19,473 bases of DNA from Bacteroidales bacterium UBA4243 (GTDB lineage: Bacteria; Bacteroidota; Bacteroidia; Bacteroidales; F082), in NCBI GenBank assembly GCA_002396205.1, contig DGXB01000108.1, positions 1-19,473 on the forward strand, in the 5' to 3' direction. The notes under the pieces were generated by a model. The model had not been told where the DNA came from. It searched no databases and was given only the letters and a program-made list of their open reading frames with translations. Every line of letters starts with the position of its first letter. The first letter of the stretch is position 1. Positions 7,883 to 13,182 of this stretch are shown here, piece by piece. A program made the translations under genes and the position numbers.

Positions 7883-8875
7883 TTACAAACTCACCTCATA
7901 CATGTAGCCAGTGTATTGCAGCGAACCGTCGAGGATGGGGAAGAACAACTCGCTGTCGTGTTCCACATTCTTCAGCTTGAGGTTCTCCATGATGACCGTC
8001 TTGGTGCCATCGTCGTTGGAGATGACCTTCAGGGTGCCTTCCTTGGCGATATAGCCCGTTTGGGGCGTCATGGTCCAGAAGTCGGAGTCGAGAGCCACGT
8101 GGACGCAAGGGAATTTGGGTAGGTAAGGTGTACCGAAGTTGTAACCGAGTTCATACTCACCGTCAACGAGTTGGCCTGTCAAGTAGCTGACGATGAAAGA
8201 GCGTTTGCGGTCTGCCGACATGAAAAGCATGGATTTCACACCGTCACCGAGGATGCCCATTCCGCTGATAGTGGTGATGCCAGCCAGTCCGATGGGGCTT
8301 TCCCTGTCGCCGATCTTGAACTTGTTGTCGGCATTGAACTGGTAAGGCGGCAGTGTGCCGCTGAAGTTGATGGCCAACTGGACGGTTTGTCCGCTGGCAT
8401 TGGTGCCCATGCTTTGCGACAGGATGACAGTGTAGGTACCGTTTTCCTCAGTGACAGACAGCACGCCGTTCATCCAATAATAGGTGTCGCCGTAAAACAG
8501 CGTGTCGGCGCCCATGATGAAGGGCAGTTCACCGAGGTTGAACTCGTGGAAACCGACCACCGTAGGGACGGGGTCTTTCGAGTTGCTGCCCATGGTGTAG
8601 GTGCCAGGGACGATGTTTCCATTGAAGATGACGGCGATGCCTTCGTTGTCGGCGGCGGTCATCTCCTTGGAAGCGAGGACGATGGCATTCTTTTGTCCAT
8701 ACTTGACGGCTTTGGCAGTGACGATATTGTCGGTACTGTTGCCCACAGTCATTTCACCGGTTTGCACTTCTGGGGTGACGTTGCTGTTGTTGTTTCCGTT
8801 GTTGTCTTTGTTGCAACTGGTGCTGATTAGGGTCAAGCCACAGAGGAGCATCAAACTAAAAAGTACTTTTCTCAT
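7883..8875 (-). CDS. Secreted lipoprotein of unknown function
   Basis: The 330-residue product starts with a lipoprotein-type signal: MRK, a hydrophobic stretch of about 15 residues, and a loose lipobox ISTSC with Cys21. An Asn-rich flexible linker (NKDNNGNNNSN) follows, after which the protein is Gly/Thr-rich and beta-strand-like. I recognise no family. The residues after Cys21 do not clearly form a Bacteroidota surface-export signal, so inner versus outer exposure is open. It lies between mutS2 and the S24-type regulator, has its own terminator, and appears monocistronic. A link to the neighbouring repair genes is not indicated. Confidence 0.75.
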   Translation of the reverse strand: MRKVLFSLMLLCGLTLISTSCNKDNNGNNNSNVTPEVQTGEMTVGNSTDNIVTAKAVKYGQKNAIVLASKEMTAADNEGIAVIFNGNIVPGTYTMGSNSKDPVPTVVGFHEFNLGELPFIMGADTLFYGDTYYWMNGVLSVTEENGTYTVILSQSMGTNASGQTVQLAINFSGTLPPYQFNADNKFKIGDRESPIGLAGITTISGMGILGDGVKSMLFMSADRKRSFIVSYLTGQLVDGEYELGYNFGTPYLPKFPCVHVALDSDFWTMTPQTGYIAKEGTLKVISNDDGTKTVIMENLKLKNVEHDSELFFPILDGSLQYTGYMYEVSL

Positions 8876-8901
8876 GACGATTATGATTTTGATGATTTGG
8901 T

Positions 8902-8922
8902 CAATTACACAAAAAGTAATTG
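8902..8922. promoter_or_regulatory. Inverted repeat upstream of the lipoprotein gene
   Basis: CAATTAC (8902-8908) and GTAATTG (8916-8922) are perfect inverted repeats 7 bases apart. On the minus strand they enclose TACTTTTTG, a -7-like element with one extra T, 27-35 bases before the lipoprotein ATG. This could be an operator over that promoter; the hairpin is too short to be a convincing terminator for the regulator gene. Confidence 0.35.
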
Positions 8923-8945
8923 CCGCAAAAAATGTGCCGAAATGT

Positions 8946-9755
8946 TCAAAGATTCAATTTTAGCTGGATTTCTTCCACCTGTTTTTTCAGTTCCTGAACC
9001 GTTTGGAGCAATTGCTCTTCGCGGAAGCGGTTTTCGCGCTGTTCGGGCATCTCAGCGCTGATGTAATGCACGAATTTCCACACCTCTTTGATATCGGAGG
9101 CGGGCAAATCATACGGATGGTAGAGCGGGTTGAGCGAGCTGAGCGTCAGTTTGCTCTCGTGCTCAATTTTGTTGTCCACGATCTTGAAGACAATGCCGTC
9201 GTCCTGCGTGAGCACGATGTAGGGCTGGCCGCTACGGATGTAGGTCCAGTCGAGGACATACTCGCCCGTGACATACGAACCGTCGGGGATGGGCAGCATC
9301 GAGTCGCCGCTGATTTGGAAGGTGCGGTACTTGCGGTCGCGCGAGAGGAAGGGCATCGTGAACGTCGGCAGCACCTTGATGTATTCGGGGTCGGCGAAGC
9401 CCGTGGCATAGCCGGCCTTGGCTTTCTCTGTGACGAGTTCGATGTTCTCGTTGTTGTCGTTGTTGACCGTGGTGGCCAGCACACGCAGGTTGCTGCCTTT
9501 GATGTGCACGTCGTAGCCGCGCTCCAGCTGCGAGAGCTGGCTGGGACTAATCGTGCTCAGGTCGACTTTCACCAAAGTGTCGATGGCAATGCCGAAATAC
9601 TTGGAGAAGGCGACCAAGGCCTCGAGGTTAGGCTCGGCCACGCCGTTTTCATAGCCGCTCAGCGTGGAGCGTTTCATGTTCAAGGCGAAGGCGAGGTCGT
9701 CTTGGGTACGATTTCTGTGTTTGCGAAGGAATTTGATGTTTGAGTTGAAGTACAT
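8946..9755 (-). CDS. LexA/UmuD-like regulator: XRE HTH plus S24 peptidase
   Basis: From the ATG at 9755 the product is 269 residues long. It has an XRE-type helix-turn-helix (about 6-62, FLRKHRNRTQDDLAFALN...STLSGYENG). A linker carries an Ala114-Gly115 pair (KAKAGY), the position of self-cleavage in LexA/CI/UmuD relatives. The S24 peptidase-like domain has Ser152 (SGDSMLP) and Lys191 (DGIVFK), and the last 30 residues form a predicted coiled coil. All residues needed for RecA-stimulated autocleavage seem to be present. It is divergent from dinB. I infer that it represses dinB and the downstream dnaE-like gene and is inactivated by DNA damage. A TTG-initiated extension to 9779 is possible, but the ATG is preferred. 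Confidence 0.85.
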   Translation of the reverse strand: MYFNSNIKFLRKHRNRTQDDLAFALNMKRSTLSGYENGVAEPNLEALVAFSKYFGIAIDTLVKVDLSTISPSQLSQLERGYDVHIKGSNLRVLATTVNNDNNENIELVTEKAKAGYATGFADPEYIKVLPTFTMPFLSRDRKYRTFQISGDSMLPIPDGSYVTGEYVLDWTYIRSGQPYIVLTQDDGIVFKIVDNKIEHESKLTLSSLNPLYHPYDLPASDIKEVWKFVHYISAEMPEQRENRFREEQLLQTVQELKKQVEEIQLKLNL

Positions 9756-9770
9756 GATATTGTGGGATTT

Positions 9771-9791
9771 AAAATTCAAAATTCAAAATTT
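9771..9791. repeat. Three tandem 7-bp repeats in the regulator leader
   Basis: AAAATTC, AAAATTC and AAAATTT follow each other without gaps just upstream of the regulator ATG. Such AT-rich heptads are common between Bacteroidota genes; a change in copy number would alter the leader length but not the coding region. Confidence 0.7.
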
Positions 9792-9819
9792 AAAGATTAT
9801 TCCTGTTCTATATCGAATA

Positions 9820-9866
9820 TTTTGATTAGATTTACGGCGAAATATTTGATTAAATTCTCGTCAAAA
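9820..9866. promoter_or_regulatory. Putative S24-regulator operator upstream of dinB (copy 1)
   Basis: This 47-bp element matches 40 of 47 bases of the element at 13131-13177 in front of the dnaE-like gene. It contains TTGATTA at 9822-9828, the core ATTTACGGCGAAA (9830-9842), and a second TTGATTA (9846-9852) followed after five bases by TCGTCAA (9858-9864). That is an imperfect version of the perfect dyad in the other copy. It lies in the divergent regulator/dinB gap and overlaps the regulator's -7 element, so binding here could control both directions. The assignment to the adjacent regulator is inferred. Confidence 0.6.
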
Positions 9867-9869
9867 GTA
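9862..9869 (-). promoter_or_regulatory. -7 element (TACTTTTG) for the S24-type regulator
   Basis: On the minus strand TACTTTTG fits TAnnTTTG. Transcription from it would give a leader of about 100 nt before the ATG at 9755. It overlaps the right half of the putative operator dyad (9846-9864), the arrangement expected for autorepression. Confidence 0.45.
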
Positions 9870-9905
9870 CAACTTTTTTGGAACATGCAAGCATTTTGGA
9901 CAAAA

Positions 9906-9912
9906 AAGGAGG
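9906..9912 (+). promoter_or_regulatory. Strong Shine-Dalgarno sequence of dinB
   Basis: AAGGAGG, seven bases before the ATG at 9920, is a textbook ribosome binding site, and it decides the start. It is unusual in this window, where no other gene has a comparable site. A TTG-initiated extension back to 9878 would run through this site and is not needed. Confidence 0.75.
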
Positions 9913-9919
9913 ATTTTTT

Positions 9920-11056
9920 ATGGAAAGGACGATCTTGCACATGGATTTGGACACGTTTTTCGTGTCGGTGGAACGGTTGATCAATCCGTCGTTGGATGGC
10001 AAACCCGTCATCGTGGGCGGCATGTCGGACCGTGGCGTGGTGGCCACTTGCAGCTACGAGGCGCGGAAGTTCGGCGTGCATTCTGCCATGCCGATGCGCA
10101 CGGCGCGACAACTCTGCTCGCAGGCCGTCTTCATCCGTGGCGACATGGAACTCTACAGCCGCTATTCGCGCTTGGTGACGCAAATCATCGCCGACAGTGC
10201 GCCCGTCTACGAAAAAATGTCCATCGACGAGCATTACCTCGACCTGACGGGCATGGACCGCTTCCACGACTGCCAGCTGTGGTCGCACGAGTTGCGGCAA
10301 CGCATCATCAAAGAGACGGGGCTGCCGATTTCGTTCGGCTTGTCGGAAAACAAGACGGTATCGAAAATCGCCACGGGGCAGGCCAAGCCCAATGGCGAGC
10401 TTCAGGTGCCCACACCTTATATTAATAGTTTCCTCGACCCGCTTTCGGTGCAGAAAATCCCGATGGTGGGCGAAAAGACCTACCACCTGCTCCGTTCGAT
10501 GGGCGTGGAGAAAATCGGCACGTTGCGCCGCCTGCCGCCCGTGGCGATGGAACGCGCCATGGGCAAGCATGGCCTCGACATCTGGAAGAAGGCCAACGGG
10601 CAAGACAACACGCCCGTGTGCCCTTACCAAGAACGGAAGTCCATCAGCAAGGAACGCACCTTCGAGCAAGACACCATCGACATGGTCGCCCTGCGGCAAT
10701 GCCTAGCGCGGATGGTGGAGAGCCTCGGCTTCGACTTGCGCTCGCAAGGCAAATTGGCGGGCTGCGTGACGGTGAAGATCCGCTATTCCAACTTCGACAC
10801 GCACGACATGCAGCAACGCATCCCCTACACCGCCTTCGACCATGTGTTGCAGCAGGCGGTCAACAGCCTCTTCGACCGGCTCTACAACCGCCGTATGATG
10901 ATACGCCTCGTGGGCGTGCGCCTCAGCGAGTTGGTCAGCGGAGCGCCGCAATTGGCCTTGTTTGACGACAACACGGAACTGACGAATCTCTATGCCGCGA
11001 TGGACAAAATCAAGATGCGGTTTGGGGAGCAGGTTTTGCATCGTGCGGCGGGGTGA
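9920..11056 (+). CDS. dinB: Y-family DNA polymerase (DinB/Pol IV-like)
   Basis: The 378-residue product has the Y-family catalytic motifs: HMDLDTFFVSVE (Asp9, steric-gate Phe) and SIDEHYLDLTG (Asp103, Glu104). A SFGLSENKTVSKIAT block corresponds to the SxGIAxNKxLAKIAS region, and a helix-hairpin-helix region lies around 175-210. The little-finger domain ends with QLALF (344-348), a consensus beta-clamp binding pentapeptide. The enzyme should copy past damaged bases with low fidelity. Intact acidic residues distinguish it from ImuB, whose active site is dead. It is divergent from the S24-type regulator across a gap holding the putative operator, which points to damage-inducible expression. Confidence 0.93.
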   Translation: MERTILHMDLDTFFVSVERLINPSLDGKPVIVGGMSDRGVVATCSYEARKFGVHSAMPMRTARQLCSQAVFIRGDMELYSRYSRLVTQIIADSAPVYEKMSIDEHYLDLTGMDRFHDCQLWSHELRQRIIKETGLPISFGLSENKTVSKIATGQAKPNGELQVPTPYINSFLDPLSVQKIPMVGEKTYHLLRSMGVEKIGTLRRLPPVAMERAMGKHGLDIWKKANGQDNTPVCPYQERKSISKERTFEQDTIDMVALRQCLARMVESLGFDLRSQGKLAGCVTVKIRYSNFDTHDMQQRIPYTAFDHVLQQAVNSLFDRLYNRRMMIRLVGVRLSELVSGAPQLALFDDNTELTNLYAAMDKIKMRFGEQVLHRAAG

Positions 11057-11180
11057 TTCATTGGCGGCTGCCGTGGTACGACAGCAATTCTCCTCTCGAA
11101 TCGGGCAATATTACCTGGTCTATTCAAAAGATTTTTGAAAAGACGGCGATGTCGTTTTGGTGCTGGTTTTTATGGGGATA

Positions 11181-12026
11181 TTATTGTGAAAGGATATTCC
11201 ACGAAATACAGTTAAGTCCCCCACCTCGTCTGACGGCTTCCAACGAAGAAATCCCTACCATTTCACAATCAGGTATGGCATTGGCAATCTGTTCTAAAGC
11301 CTGTTCGTCCTCTTCAAGCCCTAATTGCGGGACGAGAACCAACTTGCCAATGTGCAGAAAATTGATGTAAGCCCAACTGCAAGCGTGTCGTCTTTTGGTC
11401 GCATACTTCAACGGGATAACCTCAAAGTGTTTTTCTAACGCTTTTCGGAAGCGTTGGAAATAATAAAGCGAACTGTCATCATAGTTTGTCAAAAGGATTT
11501 TGCCGTCACCCGCATAATGGACAATGCCGTCGCTGTGGCCGAAGGCTTCTTTTCGGTCCCACGGCAGAAACAGAATGTTGCTTTGGAAAGCATCTTTCAG
11601 GATTTTTTCCACTTCGGTACGTGTTTTGTCCTTGTTTTCGACAAACACTTTTTCCGTCATTACAACGGTGTCACCGCATTTCACCACATTGCCGCCATCT
11701 ATAACAAGTTCAATCGTGATGGCATTTTGCGTTACTTGTTCCAGACGGTTCTGTGGTGCTTGAAACACTTTTTCAGGGTTGGTCTGAAGGCTGCGATAGT
11801 AGGGACTTTGCAAATAGTTGGGCGTGTATTTGTAACACACAAAACGGTCTTCGTCAATCTGTATCGGCATAAAATCGCGGCACCAAATGTCCTTGGTTTC
11901 AGAAAGATAGGCATGGCGAATCCTGTTCGCATCCAATGCTTCAACAATGTGCTGGTTCAAGATTGGACATTTCTTTGGCAGAAGGTCAGAGAAATAGACG
12001 GTGTTGGTGAGGTTGTCGGTGGTCAT
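11181..12026 (-). CDS. Agmatine/peptidylarginine deiminase-family protein
   Basis: This 281-residue protein of the PAD_porph/AguA guanidino-hydrolase fold has the family motifs in order: WCRDFMP (48-54), DGGN (110-113), GHSDG with His164 and Asp166, and GGGLNCISW with the nucleophile Cys273. The family converts agmatine to N-carbamoylputrescine or deiminates peptidyl-arginine. It is some 60-90 residues shorter than typical AguA, and no carbamoylputrescine amidohydrolase gene adjoins it, so the substrate is open. It follows the upstream gene by 15 bp on the same strand and is probably co-transcribed. Both are more AT-rich than the flanking polymerase genes and run against them, suggesting an inserted pair. 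Confidence 0.85.
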   Translation of the reverse strand: MTTDNLTNTVYFSDLLPKKCPILNQHIVEALDANRIRHAYLSETKDIWCRDFMPIQIDEDRFVCYKYTPNYLQSPYYRSLQTNPEKVFQAPQNRLEQVTQNAITIELVIDGGNVVKCGDTVVMTEKVFVENKDKTRTEVEKILKDAFQSNILFLPWDRKEAFGHSDGIVHYAGDGKILLTNYDDSSLYYFQRFRKALEKHFEVIPLKYATKRRHACSWAYINFLHIGKLVLVPQLGLEEDEQALEQIANAIPDCEMVGISSLEAVRRGGGLNCISWNILSQ

Positions 12027-12041
12027 AGTGAAGCGATTTTG

Positions 12042-12677
12042 TTATACTTGCTCTATTCTCGTAAAACTCCAGTTTCGATTGCATTTAACTTTATTTCTTT
12101 CAGAATCAAATTGATAAACATTCTGACGTTTCTTCTCCATAGCGGATGATGATTGTTTTCTTGGTGCATCAATCCATTTGACATTATTGCTGTTCCCAAG
12201 AGAAAACCCATTTAACAAAGCATAAAGATATGTGGATTGAGTGTTATATCCATAGTCTGTGTTTTTTTCGAACATACTTTTTTCTTTATTCCAAACCAAA
12301 TACTTTCCATCCTTATCTTTCACCTCATAAGTTCGTATCAAAGCCGATGCTCTATACTGTTCTGCTTCACTTTCAAAAGTAATATCAAAACCAGAAGAGT
12401 GTGCGTGTAAAGTCATTAGAGGAAAGTATGGGACATTTACAAAATCTTTTCCATTGCGATGATATACGATTGGATCGTGTATCCCATTTTCTTTTTCGCT
12501 GTGGAAATAGAACTCTACGGTTCGAATAAACACCTTGTATTCGTCGTGTACCTGGATATAGCCGCCATAAAGAAATGCAGGTGCGAGCTCTTTAAAGATG
12601 CTCTGAAGTTCTGTTTCATTAGAAACTGTGTTAGCTTTTGCTTCGAATTGTTTTAGACTTTCAATTAACGTTTCCAT
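12042..12677 (-). CDS. Unannotated protein with alkyladenine-glycosylase-like motif order
   Basis: The 211-residue product (ATG at 12677) has no family that I recognise with certainty. Its central part matches the motif order of alkyladenine DNA glycosylase (AAG/MPG, Pur_DNA_glyco). FLYGGYIQVHDE looks like its entry strand. IRTVEFYFHS resembles RIVETEAY, keeping Glu55 and Tyr57 where AAG has its general base and intercalating-face Tyr. HDPIVYHRNG resembles DPASHAYRG with His73, LMTLHAHSSGF resembles GTLYVYxxYG, and ASALIRTYEV (110-119) resembles AAVLIRALEP. This is remote, by-eye homology; only the open frame and promoter are direct evidence. AT-rich composition and antisense orientation set it apart from the polymerase genes. 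It probably forms an operon with the deiminase-family gene. Confidence 0.7.
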   Translation of the reverse strand: METLIESLKQFEAKANTVSNETELQSIFKELAPAFLYGGYIQVHDEYKVFIRTVEFYFHSEKENGIHDPIVYHRNGKDFVNVPYFPLMTLHAHSSGFDITFESEAEQYRASALIRTYEVKDKDGKYLVWNKEKSMFEKNTDYGYNTQSTYLYALLNGFSLGNSNNVKWIDAPRKQSSSAMEKKRQNVYQFDSERNKVKCNRNWSFTRIEQV

Positions 12678-12701
12678 ATCATTTGCGTTTAAAATTTGTC
12701 G

Positions 12702-12709
12702 CAAAAGTA
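12702..12709 (-). promoter_or_regulatory. -7 element (TACTTTTG) for the glycosylase-like/deiminase operon
   Basis: On the minus strand TACTTTTG matches TAnnTTTG and lies 24 bases before the ATG at 12677. A TTG 22 bases further upstream is a weak -33 candidate. The position excludes a TTG start at 12704, which would sit inside the -7 element. Confidence 0.6.
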
Positions 12710-12831
12710 GAGAAAATGGTTAGATGGATTGCAAGAAAATTGGTTAAAATTTGTTAAAATTTTCTCAATAGTTATTTGCAACAAAAAAAACTCAAGGCGA
12801 CAGACATTACAAAAACAAAGTATGTGTTCGG

Positions 12832-12948
12832 TTAAATCCCTCCCGACCACAGCATCTCGAAAAAATCAAGGACATAAAGACTTTCGATGTCAGCGATGCG
12901 CCGGCTGAACTTGTCGATGAAAATGATAACCTCTGCGGTTGTTTTAGT
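12832..12948 (-). pseudogene. Remnant of the C-terminus of an unknown gene
   Basis: On the minus strand an open stretch of 38 codons without a start codon ends at TAA 12832-12834. It encodes a protein-like, non-repetitive tail (VIIFIDKFSRRIADIESLYV, then a DFFEMLWSGG-type ending). It is more GC-rich than the surrounding intergenic DNA and is preceded by an in-frame TAA at 12949-12951. I read it as the leftover 3' end of a deleted gene. The family is not recognised, and a non-coding explanation cannot be excluded. Confidence 0.4.
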
Positions 12949-12978
12949 TTAAATTGTTATGTAGCAAATAATAACCTT

Positions 12979-13053
12979 TATCCTTGCACAATATTTTCAT
13001 TGAAAATCTTGGACACTATCCAATATTTTCAATCAAAATCGTGTGCAAAGATA
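12979..13053. repeat. 75-bp near-perfect inverted repeat with inward promoter-like ends
   Basis: Positions 12979-13015 pair with 13017-13053 around a centre at 13016, with 31 of 37 positions complementary. Paired blocks include TTGCAC (12984-12989) with GTGCAA (13043-13048) and TGAAAAT (13001-13007) with ATTTTCA (13025-13031). TTGGA (13009-13013) pairs with TCCAA (13019-13023). The left end reads TATCCTTG on the plus strand and the right end TATCTTTG on the minus strand, both -7-like and both pointing into the repeat. The left arm holds its own palindrome ATTTTCATTGAAAAT (12993-13007), so the arms also look like direct repeats (18/20 identity, 12989-13008 and 13021-13040). Confidence 0.85.
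13046..13053 (-). promoter_or_regulatory. -7-like element (TATCTTTG) pointing toward the gene remnant
   Basis: TATCTTTG on the minus strand is identical to the elements in front of the TamL-like gene and cdsA. Its transcript would run through the inverted repeat into the gene remnant at 12948-12832. It may be the orphaned promoter of the deleted gene. Confidence 0.4.
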
Positions 13054-13130
13054 TGTTTTTTTATTGAATTGGCTACAAAAATGACAAATAAATGACCTTC
13101 GAAAACTCGAATCCCATTTTATTCCAAAAC

Positions 13131-13177
13131 TTTTGATTAAATTTACGGCGAAAAAATTGATTAAAAACTAATCAAAA
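13131..13177. promoter_or_regulatory. Putative S24-regulator operator upstream of the dnaE-like gene (copy 2)
   Basis: This is the second copy of the 47-bp element (40/47 identical to 9820-9866). TTGATTA (13133-13139), the core ATTTACGGCGAAA (13141-13153), then the perfect dyad TTGATTA (13157-13163)-AAAAC-TAATCAA (13169-13175). The dyad ends seven bases before the GTG start codon, so a bound repressor would cover the transcription start region. The leader must be very short or absent. No clean TAnnTTTG lies between the element and the start. Confidence 0.65.
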
Positions 13178-13182
13178 CAATT

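Noticed and set aside
9878..9919. TTG-initiated N-terminal extensions of dinB, and likewise of the regulator (9779), glycosylase-like gene (12704), RNA ligase (16121) and cdsA (19308)
   Set aside because: In each case an ATG shortly downstream fits better. Two of the TTG codons (12704, 16121) lie within -7 elements, and the dinB extension would read through a strong Shine-Dalgarno site.
11053..11370. Plus-strand frame starting at the dinB stop
   Set aside because: It runs antisense into the conserved C-terminus of the deiminase-family gene, and the 124-bp gap (11057-11180) shows no coding or RNA signal I can support. No clear dinB terminator was found in that gap.
12989..13040. Two 20-bp direct repeats (18/20) considered as iterons or a CRISPR-like start
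   Set aside because: They are explained by the larger inverted repeat, whose arms are themselves nearly palindromic; there are only two units and no cas genes.
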